From: Glacieibacterium frigidum
GTDB lineage: Bacteria > Pseudomonadota > Alphaproteobacteria > Sphingomonadales > Sphingomonadaceae
Direction: 5' to 3'
Length of the DNA stretch: 64,000 bases
Assembly: GCF_007097155.1 (NCBI RefSeq)
Contig: NZ_VJWA01000002.1
Coordinates: forward strand, 1,302,001-1,366,000
Made by a program: the position numbers and the translations under genes. Under the pieces are notes generated by a model that was not told the DNA's origin, ran no database searches, and saw nothing but the letters and a program-made list of their open reading frames with translations. Positions 1-10,335 of this stretch are shown piece by piece. The first letter of the stretch is position 1, and every line of letters begins with the position of its first letter.

Positions 1-252
1 GCGCTGGGCCGCGACAAGGTCACGCTGTCGGTCACCAGCCCTGAGAACGGCACCGCGGCCGAGGAAGTCCCCGCCGACTACACGTCGCCGGAGTTCGAGG
101 TCGGCTTCAACTACCGCTACCTGCTCGACATCCTCGCCCAGGTCGGCAGCGACCAGGTCGACATCCACCTCGCCGACGCCGCCGCCCCGACGCTGATCCG
201 CACCGGCGATGCGTCGAATGCGCTGTACGTACTGATGCCGATGCGGGTGTGA
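1..252 (+). CDS. dnaN: DNA polymerase III beta subunit (sliding clamp), C-terminal part
   Basis: The window opens in frame inside this gene, and 83 codons plus the stop are visible. The residues match the third domain of the beta clamp, including a stretch with YRYLLDILAQVG and the typical ending NALYVLMPMRV. The clamp encircles DNA and tethers polymerase III and other polymerases. The position a few genes upstream of recF and gyrB fits the usual dnaN-recF-gyrB neighbourhood of bacteria, here with extra genes inserted between. The stop codon TGA (250-252) overlaps the start of the next gene as TGATG, suggesting translational coupling. The 5' part lies outside the window, so nothing can be said about the promoter. 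Confidence 0.93.
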   Translation, partial: ALGRDKVTLSVTSPENGTAAEEVPADYTSPEFEVGFNYRYLLDILAQVGSDQVDIHLADAAAPTLIRTGDASNALYVLMPMRV

Positions 253-938
253 TGCGCGCGGCCCTCGTCGCGCTGCTGATCGCCACGTCCGCGTTGGCGG
301 CGCCCAAGCCGTCGAAGATCGCCATCACGCCTGCCAGTGCCGACGCTGCCGTGCTGGTTCGCGCGCCGCGCCTCCCGGTCACCTACACGCTCGGCATCTC
401 CCGCTTCGATCCTGTGGCGCAGAACCTGCTGACCGGCACGTTCAGCGGCGGCTGGGTCAACATGGTGATCGACGGCGGCGCACCGGGACAAAGCTATGTC
501 CTGCGCAAGCTCAAGCCCGGCACCTACGTGGTTCGCGACGTGTCGCAGCAGGAGTATTGGGCGGTTTGCTTCGGCGACGCGACCCGGCAGTTCAGTGTCG
601 GGCCGGGCCAGCTGCTGTTTCTCGGCGACTTCGACGGTGCGACGCCGATCGCCGAACTCCATGCCAATGTCCGCGCCAACCCCGGCCATGGCAGTGCCAA
701 GCAGGACACGATCCACCACTACCTCGACAAGGTCACGCCGCCGCGCCTGGCCGAACCCGATGCGGTGGCGCTCGCCGAGGCGGCCGCGTGGCTCAAGGCT
801 GAGAGCCCCGGCACCACCGTCACGCCCGTGGCGGCAACGCTGACGCCCACGAAATTCGGAACCGGCGTCACCCTGTTCGGTCAACGGGCGTGCGGCGGCT
901 ATTTCAAGAAGAAGGTCGCGGAGGCACCTGCTCAATGA
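252..938 (+). CDS. small secreted protein of unknown function
   Basis: A protein of 228 residues that I do not recognise. The first residues (MRAALVALLIATSALAAPKP) form a short signal peptide with a likely signal-peptidase I site after ALA, so it is probably periplasmic. The rest contains a region rich in aromatic residues and glycine that could form beta sandwich strands (for example SYVLRKLKPGTYVVRDV), and one late cysteine (RACGG). I chose ATG at 252, which overlaps the dnaN stop; a GTG directly before it at 249 is also in frame. It overlaps the following YjbR-type gene by four bases (ATGA), so the three genes are likely one transcript with dnaN. Confidence 0.7.
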   Translation: MRAALVALLIATSALAAPKPSKIAITPASADAAVLVRAPRLPVTYTLGISRFDPVAQNLLTGTFSGGWVNMVIDGGAPGQSYVLRKLKPGTYVVRDVSQQEYWAVCFGDATRQFSVGPGQLLFLGDFDGATPIAELHANVRANPGHGSAKQDTIHHYLDKVTPPRLAEPDAVALAEAAAWLKAESPGTTVTPVAATLTPTKFGTGVTLFGQRACGGYFKKKVAEAPAQ

Positions 939-1264
939 CCTTCGACGATCTCACCCCGGCCGCGCTCGCCCTGCCCGGCGTGACGCTCGGCACGAGCTAC
1001 GGCACCCCCGCGCTTAAGGTAGCGGGCAAGCTGATCTGCCGCCTGCGCGAGGACGGCGACTTGGCGCTCAAGGTCGAGGACGGCTTGCGCGAGGCGCTGC
1101 TCGAGACGCAGGCGGACGTCTTCCACACCACGCCGCACTACGACGGCTATCCGATGCTGCTCGTGCGGCTGGACGTTGCCGACGCCGAACAGGTGGCGGG
1201 GCTGGTCGAGCGCGCGTGGGGCACGCTGGCGTCGGCGAAGCTGCGGAAGCAGCGCCAGGCCTGA
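935..1264 (+). CDS. MmcQ/YjbR family DNA-binding protein
   Basis: 109 residues from the ATG at 935 (ATGA overlap with the gene before). The sequence pattern is that of the YjbR/CyaY-like fold: an early conserved segment (ALALPGVTLGTSYGTPALKVAGKLICRL is spread over residues 6-33), then a strand-rich core with HTTPHYDGYPMLLVRL, and a C-terminal helix EQVAGLVERAWGTLAS. Members are small double-wing proteins that may bind DNA; no precise role is established. It is co-directional and overlapping with its upstream neighbour, so probably part of the dnaN transcript. The family assignment is by pattern; the function is open. Confidence 0.75.
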   Translation: MTFDDLTPAALALPGVTLGTSYGTPALKVAGKLICRLREDGDLALKVEDGLREALLETQADVFHTTPHYDGYPMLLVRLDVADAEQVAGLVERAWGTLASAKLRKQRQA

Positions 1265-1318
1265 GCCGCGACATCGCGGGTGCTGCCGTCGCGCGAGGCG
1301 ACGCGTTACCCCGGCGTC

Positions 1319-2905
1319 ATGATCCTCATCCCCGTTCTCGGCGACCAGCTCAGTCCGTCGCTCGCCAGCCTGCGCGGCGGGCCGGACGGCGCGGTCGTGC
1401 TGATGGTCGAGGTGTTCGACGAGGCGACCTACGTTCGGCACCACAAGAAGAAGATCGCGCTGCTCTTCTCCGCCATGCGGCATTTCGCGGATGAGCTGCG
1501 CGCCGCCGGGTGGACGGTCGACTACGTGACGCTCGACGCGGCGGGCAACACCGGCAGCTTCACCGGCGAGGTCGGGCGGGCGATGGCGCGCCATGCCATT
1601 GACGGGGTCCGCATCGTCGAGGCGGGCGAGTGGCGCGTCGCCGACATGATCGACGGGTGGAGCGCGCAGTTCGGCGTGCCGGTCGAGGTGCTGCCCGACG
1701 ACCGCTTTCTCTGCAGCCGTGCCGACTTCGTTGAATGGGCGTCCGCCCGCAAGCGCCTCATCATGGAGGACTTCTACCGCGAGATGCGCAAGCGCACCGG
1801 GCTGCTGATGAGCGTCGGCAAGCCCGTCGGCAACCGCTGGAACTTCGATCCCGAGAACCGCAAGACCCCGCCGCGCGGGCTCAACACGCCCGGCGTCGCG
1901 ACCTTCGAACCCGATGCCGTGACCGACGACGTGCTGGCGCTCGTCGCGGCGCGCTTCGGGGGGCATTTCGGCGACCTGACGCCGTTCCGCTTCGCCGTGA
2001 CGCGGGCACAGGCGCTGGTAGCACTCGATCATTTCATCGAGCACGCCCTGCCGCGCTTCGGCGACTATCAGGACGCGATGGTCGCGGGGCAGGATCACCT
2101 GTGGCACGCCGCGCTGTCGCCCTACATCAACTGCGGGCTGCTGCTGGCGCGCGAGGTCGTCGATGCGGCGGTCGCGGCGTACGACCGGGGCGCTGCGCCG
2201 ATCAACTCGGTCGAGGGCTTCGTCCGCCAGATCATCGGGTGGCGCGAATATATCCGCGGCATCTACTGGATCGAGGGGCGCGACTACACCGCCTCCAACG
2301 CGCTGAAGGCGACGCGCGACCTGCCCGCCTTCTACTGGACCGGCGAGACCGACATGCGCTGCATGGCCGAGGCGATCGGGTCGACGAAGCGCGAGGCGTA
2401 CGCGCACCACATCCACCGCCTGATGATCACCGGCAATTTCGCGATGCTGGCGGGCATCGACCCGCACCAGGTCCATGTCTGGTACCTGATCGTCTACGCC
2501 GACGCATACGAATGGGTCGAGGCGCCCAACGTCATCGGCATGAGCCAGTTCGCCGATGGCGGCCGGCTGGGGTCGAAGCCCTATGCCGGCGGCGGCGCGT
2601 ACATCAACCGCATGTCTGATTACTGCGGCAAGTGCCGCTACGACGTGAAGCAGAAGACCGGCCCCGACGCCTGCCCGTTCAACGCACTCTACTGGGATTT
2701 CCTGGCGCGCCACCGCGAGGCGCTGAAGGACAACAGCCGCCTGTGGCGCATGTACGACGGCTGGGACCGCCTCGGCTCCGAGCGCCAGAAGGCGACGCGG
2801 GAGAGCGCGGCGGCGTTCCTCGCTACCCTGCCGGGCAAGGCGCCCGAATGGACGGACGGCACCGCGCCGCCTACCAGCGGGACGTGCCCCACGTCGCCCG
2901 CCTGA
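1319..2905 (+). CDS. cryptochrome/photolyase-related protein with iron-sulfur cluster (FeS-BCP/PhrB type)
   Basis: 528 residues from the ATG at 1319; an in-frame GTG at 1280 would add 13 residues, but [15 protein letters not shown] is the typical beginning of this family. The N-terminal alpha/beta domain is followed by the helical FAD domain with a long conserved stretch around [25 protein letters not shown] and YADAYEWVE. Four cysteines at residues 348, 436, 439 and 452 have the same spacing as the four ligands of the 4Fe-4S cluster in Agrobacterium PhrB, a (6-4) photolyase. The likely role is light-driven repair of (6-4) pyrimidine photoproducts in DNA. The last 22 bases overlap the start of recF, so two DNA repair genes are translationally linked here. 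Some relatives act as photoreceptors, so repair itself is an inference. Confidence 0.88.
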   Translation: MILIPVLGDQLSPSLASLRGGPDGAVVLMVEVFDEATYVRHHKKKIALLFSAMRHFADELRAAGWTVDYVTLDAAGNTGSFTGEVGRAMARHAIDGVRIVEAGEWRVADMIDGWSAQFGVPVEVLPDDRFLCSRADFVEWASARKRLIMEDFYREMRKRTGLLMSVGKPVGNRWNFDPENRKTPPRGLNTPGVATFEPDAVTDDVLALVAARFGGHFGDLTPFRFAVTRAQALVALDHFIEHALPRFGDYQDAMVAGQDHLWHAALSPYINCGLLLAREVVDAAVAAYDRGAAPINSVEGFVRQIIGWREYIRGIYWIEGRDYTASNALKATRDLPAFYWTGETDMRCMAEAIGSTKREAYAHHIHRLMITGNFAMLAGIDPHQVHVWYLIVYADAYEWVEAPNVIGMSQFADGGRLGSKPYAGGGAYINRMSDYCGKCRYDVKQKTGPDACPFNALYWDFLARHREALKDNSRLWRMYDGWDRLGSERQKATRESAAAFLATLPGKAPEWTDGTAPPTSGTCPTSPA

Positions 2906-3951
2906 CGCTGACCGATTTCCGCTCGTACGCGACCGCCGACGTGGTCGCCGAGCCGGGGCTGATCACCGTCACCGGCGACAACGGGCAGGGCAAGACCAAT
3001 CTTCTCGAGGCGGTGTCGCTGCTATCGCCGGGGCGCGGCCTGCGCGGCGTCGCGCTGTCCGAGATGGCGCGCGAGGGCGGCGCGGGGGGCTTTGCGGTCG
3101 CTGCGGCGGTGGAGGCCGAGGGCGGCGCGATCGAGGTCGGCACGGGCACCGCCGCCGCGACCCCCGAACGCCGCGTGCTGCGCATCAACGGGGCGGCGGC
3201 GCCGATGACGCGCCTCGGCGAGTGGCTGTCGGTGCTGTGGCTGACCCCGGCGATGGACCGGCTGTTCGCCGAACCGGCATCGGCGCGGCGGCGCTTTCTC
3301 GACCGGCTGGTGCTGGCGCTGGTGCCCGGCCATGCGCGCGAAACGGTGCGCTACGACGCCGCGATGCGCGCGCGGACGCGGCTGCTGACCGGCGATGCGC
3401 CCGATCCGGCGTGGCTTAGCGCGCTCGAGCTCGCAATGGCCGAGCATGGCGAGGCGATCGCCCGCGCGCGGGCCGAGACGGTCGCGGCGCTGGGCGACAT
3501 CCTCGCCGCGACCCCGGCGGGGCCGTTCGCGCAGCCGCTGCTCGCGCTGGCGGGGAACGACGCCGCGGACCTTGGCACGTTGCTGGCACGCAGCCGCGCC
3601 GCCGACGCCGCCGCGGGCCGCGCGTTGACCGGGCCGCACCGCGCTGATCTGGTCGTCCGGCACGCCGCCAAGGCCGAACCCGCGTCGCGCGGCTCGACGG
3701 GCGAGCAGAAGGCGCTGCTGATCGCCATCATCCTCGCGCACGCCCGCCTCGTCGCGGCGCGTACCGGCCGCGCGCCCATCCTCCTCCTCGACGAGATCGC
3801 CGCCCACCTCGACGCCGCGCGCCGGGCGGCGCTGTTCGAGCGGCTGGCGGAAACGGGGTCGCAGGTCTGGATGACGGGGACCGACGCGGCGCTGTTCGCG
3901 AGCGCGGGCGGTCGGCGGTTGCGCGTCGAGTCCGGTGTGGTGACCGGCTAG
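2884..3951 (+). CDS. recF: DNA replication and repair protein RecF
   Basis: 355 residues if translation starts at the GTG at 2884, giving the usual RecF opening [12 protein letters not shown]; the open frame extends further upstream but inside the photolyase gene. An SMC-like ATPase: Walker A GDNGQGKT at residues 31-38, signature STGEQKALL near residue 270, Walker [13 protein letters not shown] near residue 300. RecF loads RecA at single-strand gaps together with RecO and RecR. The gene overlaps the photolyase gene by 22 bases upstream. At its 3' end it overlaps the convergent DUF899 gene by 3 bases, so no terminator can lie between the two coding regions. Confidence 0.93.
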   Translation: MPHVARLTLTDFRSYATADVVAEPGLITVTGDNGQGKTNLLEAVSLLSPGRGLRGVALSEMAREGGAGGFAVAAAVEAEGGAIEVGTGTAAATPERRVLRINGAAAPMTRLGEWLSVLWLTPAMDRLFAEPASARRRFLDRLVLALVPGHARETVRYDAAMRARTRLLTGDAPDPAWLSALELAMAEHGEAIARARAETVAALGDILAATPAGPFAQPLLALAGNDAADLGTLLARSRAADAAAGRALTGPHRADLVVRHAAKAEPASRGSTGEQKALLIAIILAHARLVAARTGRAPILLLDEIAAHLDAARRAALFERLAETGSQVWMTGTDAALFASAGGRRLRVESGVVTG

Positions 3952-4646
3952 TATTCGAGTTTCGGGTACCATCCGTCGGGCCGACCGCCCGGTGTCAGGT
4001 CGAGGACGGTCCATAGCGGGGCGAAGTCCGGACCGCCGCGCGGATCATGGCCGGGATCGGCCATCTCGCCGGTCATCTCGCCTTTCCAGAACAGGCGGGC
4101 CGCGCCGTCGACGCGCTTGAACACTGCGAGGACCGGCCACTCCGAGCCATCGGTATCGAGCCCGCCGAAGTCGCGCGGATAATCGTCGCCGACGGCCTGC
4201 ACGAACCTGAGGGCCTGCCAGCCCCGCTCGCGTGCGAAGGCGGCCTGGCGCTCGACCGGGGAGCGGCCGATGACGACCAGCGCGACTTGCTGCGTCAGAT
4301 CGCGGGCGTTGGCATCGAGCGGACCCAGCAGGTTGGTGCACATCGGGCACGGCCGCTCGCGCTGCGGCCCGTACATCCAGAAATAGGTGACGAGCGTGTC
4401 GTGGTCGCCGAACAGGTCGATCAGCCCGACCTCGTCGCCATTGCCGTCGCGGAAGCGGTAATCGGTATCGATCGCCGGGCCATCGGGCAGCGTGCGCCGC
4501 AATTCGGAAACCCGGTCGATCTGCCGCTGCAGCGCGATTTCCTCGGCGAGCAGGCTCTGCCGGACGCGGGCATAGTCGGCGCTTTCGCCCGGGAAGTGTT
4601 TGCGTAGTTTGGCAAGTTCGGTCGCAGCAGTCGCTTCCACGAGCAT
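3948..4646 (-). CDS. DUF899 family thioredoxin-like protein
   Basis: 232 residues starting at the ATG at 4646, which has a clear Shine-Dalgarno sequence (GGGAGGA) just upstream on the minus strand; the open frame continues upstream without support. The order is an N-terminal helix ([13 protein letters not shown]), a region [23 protein letters not shown] (residues about 63-85), the segment [10 protein letters not shown] carrying a CPMC-like motif, and a C-terminal [18 protein letters not shown] typical of DUF899. The fold is thioredoxin-like and the C-x-x-C could be redox active, but no substrate is established for the family. Convergent with recF with overlapping stops; its 5' side faces gyrB across about 140 bases that must hold promoters for both. 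Confidence 0.82.
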   Translation of the reverse strand: MLVEATAATELAKLRKHFPGESADYARVRQSLLAEEIALQRQIDRVSELRRTLPDGPAIDTDYRFRDGNGDEVGLIDLFGDHDTLVTYFWMYGPQRERPCPMCTNLLGPLDANARDLTQQVALVVIGRSPVERQAAFARERGWQALRFVQAVGDDYPRDFGGLDTDGSEWPVLAVFKRVDGAARLFWKGEMTGEMADPGHDPRGGPDFAPLWTVLDLTPGGRPDGWYPKLEY

Positions 4647-4700
4647 GTCCTCCCTTTGCCTCGATAACGCTCGGCTCCAGGAAAAGTCGATTGCACCTGA

Positions 4701-7217
<2,517 letters not shown>

Positions 7218-7218
7218 G

Positions 7219-7223
7219 GTGGA
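7219..7223. repeat. left copy of 5-bp target site duplication (GTGGA)
   Basis: GTGGA directly precedes the left inverted repeat of the element. The identical five bases directly follow the right inverted repeat at 42025-42029. Removing the element and one copy restores a sequence in which the gyrB stop is followed by G and then the GTG start codon of the flavin reductase. Confidence 0.88.
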
Positions 7224-7290
7224 TCTGACTTAAAGGACTTCATTGCCCTTTTAAGGGACTTGGCTGTTTCTTTCAGCGCCTACGTTGTTC
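7224..7290. repeat. left transposon end with three TnsB-site-like repeats
   Basis: Three related units point inward: 7224-7241 (terminal), 7251-7270 (reverse complement GAAACAGCCAAGTCCCTTAA) and 7272-7290 (reverse complement GAACAACGTAGGCGCTGAA). The second matches the right-end unit GAACAGCTAAGTGCCTTAG closely. TTAARGGACTT recurs as a direct repeat with 21-bp spacing at 7230 and 7251. The remaining bases to about 7554 show no gene I can support. Confidence 0.75.
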
Positions 7291-7554
7291 GAGTCTCGTG
7301 CGGAACAGGTGCGCCCTTCGCCAGCAGAACCGAAGGACGGGCGTTTGGTCGGGATTGCGCGAAATTTGAACGCAATCGGCGCGGTTTTCTTGTCAGGCGC
7401 CGCGTATTGCCAACTACCGATAGTAGGACCACGTCTAGGGGGCGGCCTGGCGCATAGGTCGCGTTCGGACCGGAAAGCGATCGCCAACTCAGTGGCTCGT
7501 CGGCATTCACACCGAGCTCTACAGAAGCGGGCAGATCGCCAGACCGATCGACTG

Positions 7555-7824
7555 ATGGCTCTGTGCGACCGATTGGCCCTTCGATCGATCCGTCGACTGG
7601 GGATCGTCGTAAGTCTTGCGCAAATTGAGCAACTACGGCGAAGCCTAGGCCATCCGGACCTCCCTGATGGCTTCACAAAAATAGGCGAGAAGAACTGTAC
7701 TTTCTTCTACGTGGTGAAGCTTGCTGGCCGTGAGATCGTCATCTCTTACGACACCAAGAACGGTTCGATTTCGGACTTTTTCGATTTAACCGAATTCGAG
7801 GGTTTGGGCTTCATGCGGTCATAA
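7555..7824 (+). CDS. hypothetical protein near the left transposon end
   Basis: 89 residues from the ATG at 7555; the open frame extends upstream to 7285, but that part has no protein-like character and overlaps the transposon end. The visible part has a helix-rich first half (VSLAQIEQLRRSLGH) and an ending with alternating strands, FFYVVKLAGREIVISYDTK. The ending recalls small proteins in which a strand pair with a G-R-E-x-x-x-x-Y-D pattern closes the fold (DUF4258-like). I do not recognise the family and assign no function. No convincing ribosome binding site was found, and it could be the 3' remnant of a longer gene cut by the formation of the island. Confidence 0.35.
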   Translation: MALCDRLALRSIRRLGIVVSLAQIEQLRRSLGHPDLPDGFTKIGEKNCTFFYVVKLAGREIVISYDTKNGSISDFFDLTEFEGLGFMRS

Positions 7825-7890
7825 AGTTTGGCGTGCGTCTTCGCGACGAGCCGGGCCGGGCCGGGGCCACGCTAAGTTCCTGATTGCCAG

Positions 7891-9354
7891 CTATATGGAT
7901 ATCGCGCTGCGATCACGATTGATGGTCGGCAGTTCCACGCCTGGATAAGATATCAGTGCTACGATTTCTGCCTTACGCGTTAACGTGATGCCATCTGGAT
8001 TGTAAACCCGGTACGTGAAGCCTCGCTCATGGCCAAGCACCTGAGCCCATTCGTTTTCAGCGACGCCCGCACGTTCCATGATCCTGGTGACATTCTTCCG
8101 GAATGAATGAAATGCCTTTGAGCGGGCGCGAAAACCGCGACTGGCTTTGAAGCGGGAAAACTCTCGTCCCGCGTCAGCGCCTGCCTTTTTGCCAGGTCCC
8201 TCGGGATTGAACGTCGGCCAGATCCGAGCTTCCGGATCACGACAGGCTCGGTCCGTGAGCCAAGACAGCGCCGGGTGGACCGGCACTTGGCGATTGCCTG
8301 CGGGAGTTTTGGCGTCACGGATCTCAAAATAGGTGACGCCTTCTGCTTGTCGCATCTGGCCCCAGGTGAGCGACGCAATTTCATCCAGCCTCAACCCGGA
8401 ATGCATGCCGACCAGAGTTATTTCGAGGAGGTCCGAGCGTCGCGGGGGAGGGACAAGCAAGTTGTTCAGTTCATCGTGTTCCCACGCTCTGTAGGGCGAC
8501 ATGTTGACACCGGCGCGAAGCCTTGTGTGGAAGTCCACGAACGGGTTGCTGCCTTCGCAATGACCGCGCTTCTGAGCCCAATCCCAAAGCGCTTTGAGCG
8601 TGGCCATATGCCGGTTCATTGTCGCATCAGACAGGCCGCGCTCGCGGTTGCCATGGACGACGAGCAGAGCGTCCCAGCTCATAGACTGGGAAGACTTTGG
8701 CCGGACCCAATGTGGATCGAATAGACGGATCGTGTCGTAAAACCTCGCTGCATCGGTGCTGCCGATGGCGCGTATCGGCTCGTTCGCCCAGAAGCCCTGG
8801 AACAGCCGATACGTTGCCCGTTTTTGATTTTCGGTATTCGTCGCCTTCCGACCTGCTTTTGCTTTCCACTGTCGCATGAAGCTTTCTGCGACGTCGGCAA
8901 AGTCGGGATCCGATCGGCACGATTGAGCCGTGCGCCCGTGACGATCGGACCTGTCCTTCTGGCTGGAGCGACGCCCTTGACCGGCTGACTTTGCTGATGT
9001 CGAGCATTGGGCAGCTAGGGGCTGGTCGAACAAGGCGGCCCCCCCGTCGACGGGTCTAGCTTGTGCGGGGTCGACCGCGCCCGCATGGCGGCTTAGTTGC
9101 GCCAATCCGTCCGCAAGTAGCGCAGCCTCATAGATCTCGCGGAGCGGTTCAGCGATGCTCGTTTCGCCACGAAGCCGCGCTGCGAACTCGGACTTGAGCA
9201 TCGCTCTTATGATCGCTGCGCGCTCATTCGCTACGTTGCGATTGGCAGTCTCCAGCTTCTTCTCGACGACAGCCAGGCCACCGTATGCCTGCCTTAGCGC
9301 AGCGGGGACTGTCTTACGAAGAGAGAACCTGCCATCTCGGCGAAGCACGATCAT
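7891..9354 (-). CDS. tyrosine-type site-specific integrase (DUF6538-like N-terminus)
   Basis: 487 residues. The C-terminal catalytic domain has the full set of residues: R322 (SGLRLDE), K349 (DAKTPAGNRQVP), H416 and R419 (FHSFRKN), H442 (LGHERG) and a tyrosine at 448 or 451 (TYRVYN). A SAM-like core-binding domain (about residues 150-270, with DRH..NRHMATLKALWDWA) precedes it, and the N-terminal part resembles the DUF6538 segment found in phage-type integrases of alphaproteobacteria. Residues 95-145 are low in complexity and could be a linker. Such enzymes insert islands or phages at attachment sites. Here it lies inside the transposon close to the left end, so it is probably cargo or a relic of an earlier island; no attachment repeats were recognised around it. 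Confidence 0.85.
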   Translation of the reverse strand: MIVLRRDGRFSLRKTVPAALRQAYGGLAVVEKKLETANRNVANERAAIIRAMLKSEFAARLRGETSIAEPLREIYEAALLADGLAQLSRHAGAVDPAQARPVDGGAALFDQPLAAQCSTSAKSAGQGRRSSQKDRSDRHGRTAQSCRSDPDFADVAESFMRQWKAKAGRKATNTENQKRATYRLFQGFWANEPIRAIGSTDAARFYDTIRLFDPHWVRPKSSQSMSWDALLVVHGNRERGLSDATMNRHMATLKALWDWAQKRGHCEGSNPFVDFHTRLRAGVNMSPYRAWEHDELNNLLVPPPRRSDLLEITLVGMHSGLRLDEIASLTWGQMRQAEGVTYFEIRDAKTPAGNRQVPVHPALSWLTDRACRDPEARIWPTFNPEGPGKKAGADAGREFSRFKASRGFRARSKAFHSFRKNVTRIMERAGVAENEWAQVLGHERGFTYRVYNPDGITLTRKAEIVALISYPGVELPTINRDRSAISI

Positions 9355-9407
9355 TTCACGATTTTGCCCCGGGGTAGCGGACCACGTGCGGGAGCTATGG
9401 CCCTATT

Positions 9408-9426
9408 CAACATCAGCTAGATGTTG
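9408..9426. promoter_or_regulatory. inverted repeat upstream of the integrase gene
   Basis: CAACATC (9408-9414) and GATGTTG (9420-9426) form a perfect 7-bp palindrome with a 5-bp centre, about 50 bases upstream of the integrase start at 9354. It could be an operator for a repressor or an attachment-type arm site; nothing decides between these. Confidence 0.35.
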
Positions 9427-9450
9427 TGATATTTCAATCGGTGCCGATCG

Positions 9451-9645
9451 CTAACGGGTCTGCAAGGCTGCAGTCACGAAGTCGCCTCCCATGCGAAGGC
9501 CAACCGGGTCGACAGTGTGGCCAACCTCCGGCGAGACGTGCGCCGTCACCGTGATGCCGAGATGCTCCAAATCTCGCTTGGCGGCATGCAAAGCGGCGAC
9601 TGGTACCACCGGATCTGCCGAACCATGTACGAGCAGCACCTTGCC
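9451..9645 (-). pseudogene. C-terminal remnant of an alpha/beta-hydrolase (phospholipase/carboxylesterase type)
   Basis: About 64 codons on the minus strand read like the end of a phospholipase/carboxylesterase family hydrolase: VLLVHGSADPVVPVAALHAA contains the strand and the catalytic aspartate region, and PEVGHTVDPVGLRMGG carries the histidine. The nucleophile serine and the whole N-terminal half are missing. Upstream of about 9645 the open frame continues but only as the shadow of an unrelated gene fragment on the other strand. So this is the 3' end of a gene that lost its start, not a working enzyme. Confidence 0.6.
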
Positions 9646-10092
9646 CGGCTGCAGCGCGACGCGCTCGACCCGGACGCGATCAAGCGTATGATCGCGCTGA
9701 TCGAAGCCGAGCAGGGCCTTCCCCTCTATGACGCCGTTGGCCGGCTCAAGCGCGAACTCTCCGTCGACGATCGGGCTGTATTCCACTTCGAAGGAGGTGG
9801 CGTGACGATCGCCGCAGAGGTGCGGCGCGACGAGTTCGAGGGCTGGATTGCCACCGATCTGCAGCGGATCGAGACGACGATGATCAACGCCCTCGCCGCC
9901 GCACGCATGCAGCCGAACGCGGTCGACCGAGTGTTCCTGACCGGCGGCTCCTCGCTCATCCCCGCGATCAGGGGGATGTTCGACCGCCATTTCGGCGAGG
10001 AGCGCATTGCGACAGGCGGCGAGTTTACATCGATTGCGCACGGGCTTGCCCAGATCGGAAGCGAGCCCGATCCGGTAATTTGGACTGCGTGA
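9637..10092 (+). pseudogene. C-terminal remnant of an Hsp70/YegD-like chaperone
   Basis: From about codon LARLQRDALDPD onward the plus strand encodes the end of an Hsp70-type ATPase domain of the YegD group: AVGRLKRELS, then DEFEGWIATDLQRIE, then the signature VFLTGGSSLIPAIRGMF and a final SIAHGLAQIG. The N-terminal phosphate-binding parts are absent; upstream codons in this frame are only the antisense of the hydrolase remnant. Two truncated genes thus meet back to back near 9640, both lacking their 5' portions. It probably makes no functional chaperone. Bases 10093-10335 after it hold nothing I can support. Confidence 0.6.
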
Positions 10093-10335
10093 GTTCGTTG
10101 TGGCTGACCGGTCGTCAGACAGGATCCACAAGTAGATGTTCCCGGCGCCTTTCGCCTTCCCAACTTCCGACGTTCAATCAAAGGTGTGAGATCAACCTGG
10201 AGCGCGGCTATGGTGAGAATTGGGATGCATCCGGCGTTCCCGATCTGAATGCTAAGCGCCAGCTCACTCCGAGACCGGCCATTCTCAGGTCGAAAGGCTG
10301 AATGTGCCAAATAGTCTTTTTCAAATACGGGAGGG

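Noticed and set aside
932-2713. 593-codon open frame antisense to the photolyase-related gene
   Set aside because: No protein-like pattern; the photolyase on the plus strand has conserved cysteine spacing and FAD-domain motifs.
7891-9354. Island boundaries set by the left tyrosine integrase
   Set aside because: No tRNA gene or attachment-type direct repeat was found around the island, whereas the transposon ends and target duplication explain both borders.
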